NCBI GenBank assembly: GCA_023145435.1
Contig: JAGLDS010000005.1
Span: 1-33,714 of the forward strand
Source: Clostridiales bacterium
Lineage (GTDB): Bacteria > Bacillota > Clostridia > DUPQ01
Length of the DNA stretch: 33,714 nucleotides
Reading direction: 5' to 3'
Below, piece by piece: positions 25,797 through 33,714 of the stretch (position 1 is the stretch's first letter; every line of letters starts with the position of its first letter). A program made the translations under genes and the position numbers. The notes beneath the pieces were generated by a model. The model was not told the DNA's origin. It made no database searches and worked only from the letters and a program-made list of their open reading frames with translations.

Positions 25797-27020
25797 TTAT
25801 AGGTAATTTACAGGAATAACTATATTGTTTTGGTCAATATCTAATAAATCATCATATAAGCAAATTAGTCCACCAGTACCAATTGTTTTATTATGTAGTT
25901 TGTTAAGTACAGAGAAGTTTTTTATATGTTCTTTTCTTGGGGTAGATGTCTTTTTTATTTCAATAGGATAAAGAGTATTGTCCCTTTCTATTAGCAAGTC
26001 AATTTCTTTCATATCCTTATCTCTATAATAGTATAATGGGGGACGTAGTATTCCTATATTATAGTAACTTTTTAGTATCTCGCTAATGACAAATGACTCG
26101 AAGAACGCCCCGGCCATTACTCCAGATTCTAATACCTCTGAATTAGTCCATTTTGTGAGATAAGCTGCCAAGCCAGTATCTAAAAAGTATATCTTTGGTG
26201 TTTTAACCATTCTTTTAGTTAAATTATTGTAATATGGTTGTAAGAGAAATACTATATTTGAAGTAACTAGAATAGATAACCATCTATTTGCTGTTGGATT
26301 ACTTATTCCAACCTCGTTAGCTACTGATGATAGATTCAACATTTGTGAGGTTCTTGCTGCTAACGAAATCATAAATCTAATAAATTTTTGTTCATCTCCT
26401 ACTTGTGTTAATCCTTTTACATCTCTTTCAATATATGTTTTTGTATAAGAAGAATAGAACATATTCCAATCCATATCAAATGAATACATAACTGGCATTG
26501 AGCCTTTATGAATTATTTCCCATAAATGCTTATAACTATTATGCTTTAAAGATTTCTCTCTTTCTGAAAAGTATTCTTTAATAGGAATAAAAGGCTTATC
26601 AAACGTAATATTATTTATTTCTCTCAAAGAAAGACCAAGTAAATTAATAATAGCTATTCTTCCTGCCAAAGATTCACTAACGTTTTTCATCATATGAAAT
26701 TGTTGTGAACCAGTTAAAAAGAATTGACCTTTTTTATTCTCATTATCTGCTATCATTTTTATATAAGGGAATAATTGGGGTGCATATTGTACTTCATCAA
26801 CAATAACAGGAGGGATTGCAGATTTAAAAAATGTTCCTGGATCATCAATAACGGTTTGTAATAGTAAAGGATCGTCAAGTGTTACATATCTTATCTCATT
26901 TTTTATATGTTTTAGTAAGGTTGTTTTACCAACTTGTCTTGCACCAGTTACTAAAATAGCTGAAAAAGTTTTTTCAGCTTGATTTATGATTTGTCCAATA
27001 TGTCTATTTATGTATTTCAT
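25797..27020 (-). CDS. AAA ATPase with DUF4143 domain
   Basis: The 407-residue protein has an AAA_14-type ATPase with Walker A GARQVGKTT (26-34) and Walker B PPVIVDEVQYAP (71-82), then a winged-helix region and a C-terminal DUF4143 region with the nuclease-like motif KEIDLLIE. Proteins of this family are common, patchily distributed accessory genes. The biological role is unknown, although a restriction-like DEK fold is proposed for the C-terminal part. The ribosome site is weak (GGACGG). It lies beside a decayed IS3 element, so it is probably acquired cargo. Confidence 0.88.
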   Translation of the reverse strand: MKYINRHIGQIINQAEKTFSAILVTGARQVGKTTLLKHIKNEIRYVTLDDPLLLQTVIDDPGTFFKSAIPPVIVDEVQYAPQLFPYIKMIADNENKKGQFFLTGSQQFHMMKNVSESLAGRIAIINLLGLSLREINNITFDKPFIPIKEYFSEREKSLKHNSYKHLWEIIHKGSMPVMYSFDMDWNMFYSSYTKTYIERDVKGLTQVGDEQKFIRFMISLAARTSQMLNLSSVANEVGISNPTANRWLSILVTSNIVFLLQPYYNNLTKRMVKTPKIYFLDTGLAAYLTKWTNSEVLESGVMAGAFFESFVISEILKSYYNIGILRPPLYYYRDKDMKEIDLLIERDNTLYPIEIKKTSTPRKEHIKNFSVLNKLHNKTIGTGGLICLYDDLLDIDQNNIVIPVNYL

Positions 27021-27152
27021 TTTATACCGTCCAATTTAATATCTAATATTAATATACACTAAATGCTTTAAATCTGCAAATTTTTTTATTGTACTGCGTT
27101 GAAAACAGTAGACACCAAAAATGTATTATCATATGCATAGGAGGAGTCACTA

Positions 27153-27476
27153 ATGAGCAGTAATAATAGTAAATACTCTCAGGAGATGAGAGCAAGAACA
27201 GCAAAACACATATTAGACAGTGGTAAATCAGCCACCAGTATGGCAGAAGAATTAGGAATAGACACAAATACAGTTTGCCGTTGGGTTAGAGAATACCGGA
27301 GAAAGAATAATCTACCAAGTTATGCAGAAGAAAAAGGGATGAAAAGAAAAGCATCAAAAAGTAATAATGAATTGATTCTTAGAGTTAGGTAACTAGAAAA
27401 GGAAATTAAGATTAGAGATAAAATAATTAAAAAACAAAGAGTAGAAATGAAAACTTATAAAATCAGAAATTTAATG
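27153..27476 (+). pseudogene. IS3-family orfA, interrupted
   Basis: The first 79 codons encode a helix-turn-helix protein (SGKSATSMAEELGIDTNTVC, then RWVREYR) after a good AGGAGG site. A TAA (27390-27392) sits where the leucine-zipper helix normally continues. Reading through it gives LEKEIKIRDKIIKKQ, the expected coiled coil, so the TAA is probably a CAA-to-TAA mutation. The frame then ends at TAA (27477-27479), because the middle of the element is deleted. Confidence 0.78.
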
Positions 27477-27767
27477 TAAATGAACCTAATAAAGTTTGGG
27501 CAGGAGATATCACATATATAAAGACTAAATTAGGATGGGTTTATTTATCTGTAGTAATGGATCTATTTAATAGGGAGGTAATTGGATACGACATTAGCAA
27601 GTCAGCAGATACTGAATTAGTAAAAAGAGCTTTAGGAAATACCTTATATAATAAGAGCGAGGAAAAAAATACAATATTTCATAGTGATAGAGGATGCAGT
27701 ATAGCAGTAAATCATATGGGAAAATACTAGCAAGAAATGGGATAACAGGAAGAAAGTTTTTACACTA
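27467..27767 (+). pseudogene. IS3-family orfB transposase core fragment, frameshifted
   Basis: In the frame from 27467 the sequence reads NEPNKVWAGDITYIKTK with the first catalytic Asp, VVMDLFNREVIGYD, and then FHSDRG with the second catalytic Asp. Near 27697 one base is missing: the next frame reads YSSKSYGKILARNGITGRK, the expected continuation. The N-terminal half of orfB and the catalytic Glu region are absent. Confidence 0.78.
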
Positions 27768-27770
27768 TTA

Positions 27771-28340
27771 TTATTCATCAATTGTAAATAATATATCCAT
27801 AAGCCTAAGCGCTTCTTTTTCATTGTGGTATTTTAATCTAAATGTGATAATAAAATCACCAATTGGGTAATAAAGTACTGAACTCATCTCATCTTCATTA
27901 ATAATATCTTCTTGGTACATAGTAAAATTGTTAACAGTCACTTGTAAGGCAGTATCTGGAATATCTCTTCCTTTTAAGGCGCTAATGACTAGTCCTGGAT
28001 TTAATATTGGAGTTATATGATCATGATCATGTTCATTATTCTCTGCAAGTTCAATTAATTCATCTCTATATAAAATCATTAATAAAACATTTGTTGCTTG
28101 TTCATAATCAGAAAACTTTTCATCTTGTTGTTGTTCATTAAATGACAAGGTTAAATCTTTTCTCTCATCATCTGTATAATAATGCCAATCATTAGGCATT
28201 GTTAATGAAAAATTAAAATATGAATTTGTGTAAACCATATCTTTAGATGTACTTCCTAGAATGCTTTTGTTTTTAACACAAGCAGTAGAAATCATAGATA
28301 TAAAAGCTAATATTAAAATGATTGAGACAAGTTTTTTCAT
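27771..28340 (-). CDS. putative lipoprotein of unknown function
   Basis: The 189-residue protein has a lipoprotein signal (MKKLVSIILILAFISM, lipobox ending STAC at Cys21), so it should be anchored on the outer face of the membrane. The rest is an acidic soluble domain with YFNFSLTMPNDWHYY near the start, a pattern of PsbP/DUF1795-like or similar surface domains. No catalytic motif is seen, apart from a His/Asp cluster EHDHDHI that might bind metal. A frame extension to 28367 is rejected because GGAGG lies before the ATG at 28340. The IS remnant ends next to its stop codon. Confidence 0.75.
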   Translation of the reverse strand: MKKLVSIILILAFISMISTACVKNKSILGSTSKDMVYTNSYFNFSLTMPNDWHYYTDDERKDLTLSFNEQQQDEKFSDYEQATNVLLMILYRDELIELAENNEHDHDHITPILNPGLVISALKGRDIPDTALQVTVNNFTMYQEDIINEDEMSSVLYYPIGDFIITFRLKYHNEKEALRLMDILFTIDE

Positions 28341-28450
28341 AATTCCTCCAAAATACATAAAATGCATATGTTTTCTTTATATTTGTTAAGTATAATAATA
28401 TAACTATTATATAATGAATTCAAATTAAATTTCTAAAGGAGTATTTATAT

Positions 28451-29785
28451 ATGTCACAACTAGCAATATTCGATGGATCAAAATCTGTAACTAAAGAATC
28501 AGGTGATTTATTTACTTGGCCAATTACTACCGAAGAAGATGAAAAAGCGGTATTAGATGTTTTGCATAACGGTTCTATGAGTGGAACAGATATAACAAAA
28601 CAATTTGAAAAAGAATTTGCATCATGGATAGGTCTTGATAATGCTTTAGGGTTTTCAACAGGAACTGCAGCAATTCAAAGTGCTATGTATGGTTGCAAAG
28701 TTGGTGTTGGAGATGAAATTATTTGTCCAACAATTACTTATTGGGCTTCAGGATTACAAGCATATACCTTGGGTGCCACAGTTGTTTTTGCAAATGTTGA
28801 TAAAAAAACACTTTGTTTAGACCCAAGCGATATTGAACATAGAATTTCAAAGAGAACTAAAGCAATTGTTTGCGTTCATTATTTAGGACATCCATGTGAT
28901 ATGGATGCAATCATGGCAATTGCTAAAAAGCATAACATAAAAGTTATTGAAGATGTATCTCATGCACATGGCGCATTATATAATGGTCAAATGGTAGGTA
29001 CATTTGGTGATGTAGCTGCTATGAGTTTAATGAGTGGAAAATCATTGGCAGTTGGAGAAGCGGGTATATTAGCAACAAATAATGTTGAAATTTATGAGAG
29101 AGCTATGGCTTTTGGACATTATTCACGTTATAAAGCTGAAGATATTAAAACTAAAGATTTAAAAGAAGCTGCTGGGTTACCCCTTGGTGGATATAAATAT
29201 AGGATGCACCAGATGTCATCGGCTATGGGTAGAGTACAACTTAAATATTATGATAAGAGAAGTGCAGAAATCAGAAAAGCTATGAACTACTTCTGGGATT
29301 TACTAGAAGATGTGCCTGGAGTTGTTGCTCATAGAGTTAATGAAGCTAATGGTCATACAATGGGTGGATGGTATGCAGCTAAAGGTATTTATGATAGTAG
29401 CCAACTAGGTGGATTATCTGTTACAAGATTTTGTGAAGCAGTAAGAGCAGAGGGGGTTGATTGTAATCCTGGAGCTAATTTAGCACTACATACACATGCA
29501 CTATTTCAAACAACTGATGTTTATGGTCATGGCAAACCTACAAGAATCGCAAATAGTGATAGAGATGTAAGAGAACTTGATAATTCTCTTGAACCAAGTG
29601 AAGAAATTGGGGCAATGACATACTCTGTTCCATGGTTTAAAAAATTCTATCCAGAAAAAATTGAAGAATATGCTAATGCATATAAAAAAGTTGCATTAAA
29701 TTACAAAGAATTATTAAAAGATGATAAAGGAAATCCAGAAGAAATTGGTGGATGGCATTTCTTTAAACATAGTAAAAAAATCTAA
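28451..29785 (+). CDS. DegT/DnrJ/EryC1-family PLP aminotransferase
   Basis: The 444-residue enzyme probably transaminates a keto-sugar nucleotide or a cyclitol. It has GFSTGTAAIQSAMYG (67-81; cofactor phosphate region), the PLP-ring Asp168 in VIEDVSHAHGA, and the Schiff-base Lys197 in MSGKSLAVGEAG. It is longer than sugar aminotransferases of about 380 residues because of a C-terminal extension. AAAGGAG precedes the ATG. AT-rich TATAAT boxes lie at 28391 and 28410, without good -35 boxes. A terminator follows, so it is its own unit next to the glycosyltransferase operon. Confidence 0.9.
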   Translation: MSQLAIFDGSKSVTKESGDLFTWPITTEEDEKAVLDVLHNGSMSGTDITKQFEKEFASWIGLDNALGFSTGTAAIQSAMYGCKVGVGDEIICPTITYWASGLQAYTLGATVVFANVDKKTLCLDPSDIEHRISKRTKAIVCVHYLGHPCDMDAIMAIAKKHNIKVIEDVSHAHGALYNGQMVGTFGDVAAMSLMSGKSLAVGEAGILATNNVEIYERAMAFGHYSRYKAEDIKTKDLKEAAGLPLGGYKYRMHQMSSAMGRVQLKYYDKRSAEIRKAMNYFWDLLEDVPGVVAHRVNEANGHTMGGWYAAKGIYDSSQLGGLSVTRFCEAVRAEGVDCNPGANLALHTHALFQTTDVYGHGKPTRIANSDRDVRELDNSLEPSEEIGAMTYSVPWFKKFYPEKIEEYANAYKKVALNYKELLKDDKGNPEEIGGWHFFKHSKKI

Positions 29786-29808
29786 CTGGTGAAAACCAGT
29801 TTTTCTTT
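29784..29808 (+). terminator. intrinsic terminator after the DegT-family gene
   Basis: Perfect 7-bp stem AACTGGT/ACCAGTT with a GAAA loop and a T-rich tail (TTTCTTTT). It begins within the stop codon. Confidence 0.88.
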
Positions 29809-29834
29809 TACTTATAGGTGTTATATAGTAAAAT
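29807..29834 (+). promoter_or_regulatory. candidate promoter of the glycan operon
   Basis: TTTACT (29807-29812), 16 bases, TAAAAT (29829-29834), about 28 bases before the GTG start of the first glycosyltransferase gene. Confidence 0.4.
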
Positions 29835-29861
29835 GATGGCATAAGATTTAAGAGGGTAGAC

Positions 29862-30611
29862 GTGAAAGAAAATTTAGTATCTGTTGTTATGCCAGTTTAT
29901 AATTGTGAAACTCATATTAAAGAGGCAATTTTGTCTGTGCTATCACAAACATACACGCAATTTGAATTATTAATATGTGATAATGGCTCTAATGACAAAA
30001 CAATTTCAATTATAAACTCATATTTAAAAGATTCTCGTGTTAAATTATTTTACTGTCAAAAAAAAGGTGTATCTTATGCTAGAAACAAATGTCTAGAGCA
30101 AGCAAATGGACGATATATTGCCTTTTTGGATAGTGATGATTGTTGGGAACCTTCAAAACTACAGATTCAATTGCAATTTATGAAAAAAAATAATGTGGTA
30201 TTTTGTTATAGTGAATATGATTATATAGATAGTGATTCAAAACAAAGCAACACTAAGAAAAGAAACATAAATGAAGTTACTACCTATAAGGCATTACTAA
30301 AAAATAATTATATTGGTACTTTAACAGTTGTTCTTGATAAAAAAATAATAGGACCAGTTTTGTTTTCAAACATTAAACATGAAGACTTGGTATTATGGTT
30401 ATTATTACTTAAAAAGGGAATTGTTGCTAAAGGGATAAAGCAAATTTTAGCTAGTTATCGTATAACTAGCCAATCACTAACTGCCAACAAATTCAAAGCT
30501 GCTACATGGCGCTATCAAATCTATCGAAAGGCTGAAGGGTTTACAGTACTAAAAAGTTTATATTACTTTTTGTTTTATGCTTACAATTCAGTAATAAGAA
30601 AAAAATGTTAG
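29862..30611 (+). CDS. family 2 glycosyltransferase (GT-A fold)
   Basis: The 249-residue protein has the GT2 core: VSVVMPVYNCETHIKEAI (6-23), LLICDNGSNDKT and the metal-binding FLDSDDCWEP. It would add a sugar to a glycan on the cytoplasmic face of the membrane; the sugar is unknown. The start is GTG, with GAGGG six bases upstream. The end overlaps the ammonia-lyase gene by 7 bases. Ends in TAG. Confidence 0.9.
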   Translation: MKENLVSVVMPVYNCETHIKEAILSVLSQTYTQFELLICDNGSNDKTISIINSYLKDSRVKLFYCQKKGVSYARNKCLEQANGRYIAFLDSDDCWEPSKLQIQLQFMKKNNVVFCYSEYDYIDSDSKQSNTKKRNINEVTTYKALLKNNYIGTLTVVLDKKIIGPVLFSNIKHEDLVLWLLLLKKGIVAKGIKQILASYRITSQSLTANKFKAATWRYQIYRKAEGFTVLKSLYYFLFYAYNSVIRKKC

Positions 30612-31840
30612 AAAATATCAAAGGAAAAGAACCTGTTTATTATCAAAATAAAAAATTGACAAGGGATTTATCTACCTACTTAAATAGTTTACCTATTACA
30701 TTTCGCGACATCATTGAAGCAGAAAAGAGAATGATTAGGTGGAGTGGTATTATAAAATATTTATTTCCTGAAACGAAAGATGGAATAATCGAATCACCCC
30801 TTATAAAAGCAAATAACTTACAAAAATTATTGTATCCTAATATGGTGGGAAATCTATATTTAAAACTTGATAGTCATTTATTAGTTGCAGGTTCAATAAA
30901 AGCACGTGGTGGTATTTATGAAGTATTAGTAATTGCTGAAAAAATATTAAAAAAACATAAAATTTTAATTGATGAAAATAACTTAGAAAATATTAGACTT
31001 TGTTTATCTGATTATACAATGTCAGTGGCATCTACTGGAAATTTAGGACTAAGTATTGGGATTATGTCAGCTGCTCTTGGATTTAAGGCTATTGTTCATA
31101 TGTCTAATGATGCTAAAGAATGGAAAAAGAAACGACTACGTGACAAAGGAGTTATAGTCATTGAGCATAAAGGAGATTTTACCTATGCAGCTAAAAAGGG
31201 AAGAGAACAAGCTATGCTTGATTCAAATACTCATTTTATAGATGATGAAAACTCTAAAGAACTCTTTTTAGGATATTCTGTTTCCGCTCTTAGAATCAAA
31301 AAACAATTTAATGAACTAGGAATTAACCCTAGTAAAGAAAACCCTCTCCATCTATATTTGCCATGTGGTGTAGGTGGGTCACCTGGTGGGATCACTTTTG
31401 GATTTAAGCATGTTTTTGGAGAAACAGTTAAATGTTATTTCGTAGAACCAATAAATTGTCCTAGTATGCTATTAGGAGTATTAACAGGGAAATTAGGAGA
31501 TGTTAATGTAAGCGATTTTGGCATTACCAATAAAACATCACTAGATGGGTTAGCTGTTGCGTCACCATCTAACTTTGTCGCACCATTAATGGAAAAATTA
31601 TGCGATGGATTTTATACAGTTAAAGATAATGATATGTTTATTCAAATTAAACAACTTAAAGATACAGAAGGAATTAAAATTGAACCATCAGCAGCAGCAG
31701 GGATTAGTGGAGTCAAAGCAACTAAAAATTTAAGTAGCAAAGGGTACCATATAATATGGACGACAGGTGGATTGTTTGTTCCTGATGAGATTTATGATAG
31801 AATGTATTTTAGAGGAGCTACATTATGCCAGAAAAAATAG
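30605..31840 (+). CDS. dsdA: D-serine ammonia-lyase
   Basis: PLP enzyme that turns D-serine into pyruvate and ammonia. The 411-residue protein has the Schiff-base Lys99 in VAGSIKARGGIYEVL, the asparagine-type loop STGNLGLSIG, and the glycine-rich phosphate loop PCGVGGSPGG. These are the signatures of DsdA rather than of the L-serine or threonine enzymes. It is slightly shorter than E. coli DsdA (about 440). It overlaps both neighbours (7 and 16 bases), which are glycosyltransferases. No dsdC regulator or dsdX transporter is present. Ends in TAG. Confidence 0.92.
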   Translation: MLENIKGKEPVYYQNKKLTRDLSTYLNSLPITFRDIIEAEKRMIRWSGIIKYLFPETKDGIIESPLIKANNLQKLLYPNMVGNLYLKLDSHLLVAGSIKARGGIYEVLVIAEKILKKHKILIDENNLENIRLCLSDYTMSVASTGNLGLSIGIMSAALGFKAIVHMSNDAKEWKKKRLRDKGVIVIEHKGDFTYAAKKGREQAMLDSNTHFIDDENSKELFLGYSVSALRIKKQFNELGINPSKENPLHLYLPCGVGGSPGGITFGFKHVFGETVKCYFVEPINCPSMLLGVLTGKLGDVNVSDFGITNKTSLDGLAVASPSNFVAPLMEKLCDGFYTVKDNDMFIQIKQLKDTEGIKIEPSAAAGISGVKATKNLSSKGYHIIWTTGGLFVPDEIYDRMYFRGATLCQKK

Positions 31841-32889
31841 GATTTGACTTAACATTAATTAGCGATTTGAATAAAGTTTCTGGAGAAGAGATAATTGCTT
31901 TGTACCTTGTTAAAGAAATTTGTGAAAGTGAATTAAAGAACCAATTTGTATTTTTTTCTGATAAAAAAGTTGAAAAACAATTAAGGCGATCTTATAAAAA
32001 CTTAAGGATTGTAGTAACCAGGAAAAAGGGAAAAAAATTCTATAAAAATTTCTTAAAAAAATATACTAAGAAAAACCCATTAAAATTAATGTTTTATCCC
32101 CACGTTAGCGATAAGATGACTTATCATAGCACCTTTTTAAGTGTTGCAGTTCTCCATGGTTTAAATGGTAAAGACGTAAAAAGAAAACAGATGAGAAAAA
32201 TAACAAAATTTCTAAAAGAATGTCATGGTGTAATAGCTGTTAGTGATTTTGTTAAACAAGAATTTTTAAAAAAAGCAAAAAAATATAATAGTGAGCATGT
32301 TTATGTAATAGAAAATCCTTTATCAGATATAAGAGCAGGGGTAGAAATTGTATATAAGAAAAAATTTATACTTTGTGTGAGTAACGATTATAAAAATAAG
32401 AATTTACTAAATGTTGTAAAAGCATACAATGAAATAGCTGGAATAATAGAACATGATTTAGTAATCGTTGGTGATATAGATGAAAAGGGGAAGACTTCAA
32501 AATATATTAATAAATATGGCTTATCACATAAGGTTATTGTAACTGGACATGTTGAAAGAGATACATTGTTTGGATATTACAAAGGGGCGGATTTGTTTGT
32601 TAACGCTTCTATTTATGAAGGATTTGGATTAACTCCTCTTGAAGCTATGGCAATGGGAACTAAAGTAGTAACAACAATTACACCGTCAATTGCTTCATTA
32701 AAAACTTTAGAATGTGATGGATATATTATGAATCCGAAGAACTATAAAGATATTGGTGAAACAATACTTCTTGCCGTTAATACACCAAAAAATGAAGAAC
32801 AGTTAAAAAATAAAGCACAGGCTGTAAGAGAGCTATTTGACCCTAAGAGTGTGTTTGATAAATACATAGCATTATTAAAGAAAATATAA
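31825..32889 (+). CDS. family 4 glycosyltransferase (GT-B fold)
   Basis: The 354-residue protein has the GT4 C-terminal nucleotide-sugar domain with the E-x7-E motif Glu265 and Glu273 (YEGFGLTPLEAM), preceded by VTGHVERDTLFGYYKGADLFV. The N-terminal acceptor domain is about 1-170. Likely a retaining glycosyltransferase acting on a lipid-linked glycan. Its start lies inside dsdA (16-base overlap), so GT2, dsdA and GT4 are translationally coupled. It is followed after 8 bases by the polyprenyl sugar transferase. Confidence 0.9.
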   Translation: MPEKIGFDLTLISDLNKVSGEEIIALYLVKEICESELKNQFVFFSDKKVEKQLRRSYKNLRIVVTRKKGKKFYKNFLKKYTKKNPLKLMFYPHVSDKMTYHSTFLSVAVLHGLNGKDVKRKQMRKITKFLKECHGVIAVSDFVKQEFLKKAKKYNSEHVYVIENPLSDIRAGVEIVYKKKFILCVSNDYKNKNLLNVVKAYNEIAGIIEHDLVIVGDIDEKGKTSKYINKYGLSHKVIVTGHVERDTLFGYYKGADLFVNASIYEGFGLTPLEAMAMGTKVVTTITPSIASLKTLECDGYIMNPKNYKDIGETILLAVNTPKNEEQLKNKAQAVRELFDPKSVFDKYIALLKKI

Positions 32890-32897
32890 GGAGCATA

Positions 32898-33714
32898 ATG
32901 GAAAGAGAAGGTGGTATAAAAAATTATATTATATTAATCATTGATGTTGTAATAATTACGTTATCATATTCTTTGATTATTCTTTTAAGTAATCCTGCTA
33001 ATGAGTTTTTTATACGCTTATTAAACATTAGAAAAATTATCTATGCTCCAGTCATTACTGTTGCTATTGTTTTATCTTTTCTTGATATGTATAAAAGTGT
33101 ATACAAACGTTATTTAGAAGTTGTGTTTAATAGCTTTTTAGCAAGTTTACTAGGGTTTTTAACATTTTTAGTATTTATAAATATTAGAGATTGGCAATTA
33201 TCTCATATTAACCTTCCATTTTGGATAATTTTTATTTTAGTAACAGTTATATTAATCATTAGTCGTATGGCAATAGAAATTATTCTTAGAAAAACATATA
33301 AAAAGGAAAATGTGCTAGTAATTGCATGTGAGAAGGATGGTTATAAAACAAGCTATAATCTTCAATCAAATGGTAATAGTGCCTATATTGTTGATACATT
33401 ATTCATAACTGATACTGGAGTACTAACAGTTGAAACATATATTAAAAAAACAGACAGGATTATTTTAGGAGCGGATATAAATACAAACTATAGAAAAGTT
33501 ATTTTACAATTATGTCAAAAACATCATAAAAAAGTTTTTTTAATTCCTGAAATTTATGATATTAGCTTAATGAGACCACGATTAACACAAGTTGATGATA
33601 CACCTTATTTATATTTAGATAGCATTGGGTTATCAAAAGTTGAAGAGGATATAAAAAGAGTAATGGATATTATCTTATCAATCCTATTAATTATTTCACT
33701 ATCTCCACTACTAA
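32898..33714 (+). CDS. polyprenyl-phosphate sugar-1-phosphate transferase, 3' truncated by window end
   Basis: The 272 codons present begin MEREGGIKNYIILIIDVV after AAGGAG. Four or five membrane helices lie in the first 125 residues. A CoA-binding-like (NAD-fold) region follows, then the segment SLMRPRLTQVDDTPYLYLD. At the edge is the start of the sugar transferase helix (KRVMDIILSILL). This is the WbaP/EpsE-type layout, which loads the first sugar phosphate onto undecaprenyl phosphate. The catalytic domain itself lies beyond the window. No stop codon is reached. Confidence 0.85.
   Translation, partial: MEREGGIKNYIILIIDVVIITLSYSLIILLSNPANEFFIRLLNIRKIIYAPVITVAIVLSFLDMYKSVYKRYLEVVFNSFLASLLGFLTFLVFINIRDWQLSHINLPFWIIFILVTVILIISRMAIEIILRKTYKKENVLVIACEKDGYKTSYNLQSNGNSAYIVDTLFITDTGVLTVETYIKKTDRIILGADINTNYRKVILQLCQKHHKKVFLIPEIYDISLMRPRLTQVDDTPYLYLDSIGLSKVEEDIKRVMDIILSILLIISLSPLL

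Larger units (their letters stand above)
27090..27767 (+). mobile_element. decayed IS3-family insertion sequence remnant
   Basis: The left end appears to start at 27090 with TGTACTGCG and run into GTAGACACC (27109-27117), like IS3-family termini (TG at the tip, GACAC-type inner part). Inside are an orfA with a nonsense codon, an internal deletion, and a fragment of the orfB transposase core with a frameshift. No right terminal repeat is recognisable: similarity stops near 27765 at the lipoprotein gene. The element cannot move itself. Confidence 0.75.

Noticed and set aside
27393-27770. A new small gene between the IS orfA and the lipoprotein gene
   Set aside because: The frames read as broken IS3 transposase, so these are pseudogene pieces.
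25797-28340. A defence system formed by the AAA/DUF4143 ATPase and its neighbours
   Set aside because: The ATPase stands alone between a hairpin and a dead IS element. No nuclease, methylase or toxin-antitoxin partner is present.

Overview
The window is AT-rich (roughly 30% G+C) bacterial chromosome with Bacillota/Clostridia traits. It has strong GGAGG ribosome binding sites, consensus sigma-A promoters and the order rho-rpmE-DUF1385-prmC. It also has an infC-rpmI-rplT operon with a long leader, a lysine riboswitch before asd, and queA-tgt-yajC followed by a 45-residue six-cysteine SCIFF peptide, a clostridial hallmark. The standard genetic code fits: Trp is read from TGG. All 37 complete genes end in TAA (28) or TAG (9), and none in TGA. 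Genus-level assignment is not possible from this stretch.

Layout. 1-5256 (+): rho, rpmE, a DUF1385 membrane protein, prmC, an ANTAR-type RNA-binding response regulator, mazG and rqcP; these serve transcription termination, translation and nucleotide or ribosome quality control. 5265-7004 (-): a small family A DNA polymerase with a proofreading exonuclease but no 5' nuclease. 7096-8445 (+): a membrane GAF-GGDEF diguanylate cyclase. 8452-11175 (+): attenuator leader, infC with an AUA start, rpmI, rplT, a SpoU-family RNA methyltransferase, then hisI and hisE as separate overlapping genes. 11322-11406 (-): tRNA-Leu(GAG). 11520-12683 (+): two small membrane protein genes. 12759-15700 (-): promoter, lysine riboswitch, asd, dapA and dapB, the entry to diaminopimelate and lysine synthesis. 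15738-20640 (+): a membrane protein, a long SpoIID/LytB-domain protein, queA, tgt and yajC. 20668-21912 (-): a secreted NlpC/P60 peptidase. 21996-25649 (+): scfA, a gamma-carbonic-anhydrase-like protein, an HD phosphohydrolase, a xylulokinase-like kinase and an HpcH/HpaI aldolase. 25797-27767: an accessory patch with an AAA/DUF4143 ATPase and a decayed IS3-family element. 27771-28340 (-): a lipoprotein. 28451-33714 (+): a DegT-family aminotransferase and, after a terminator, a glycan-type operon (GT2, D-serine ammonia-lyase, GT4, and a polyprenyl-phosphate sugar transferase cut by the window end).

Most of the window is ordinary core genome. The points most worth a second look are: a SCIFF precursor gene with no radical-SAM maturase beside it; a perfect hairpin lying exactly between the Shine-Dalgarno and AUG of the gene after it; the AUA start of infC; a D-serine dehydratase coupled to glycosyltransferases; the proofreading-only Pol I-like enzyme; and the complete absence of TGA stops.
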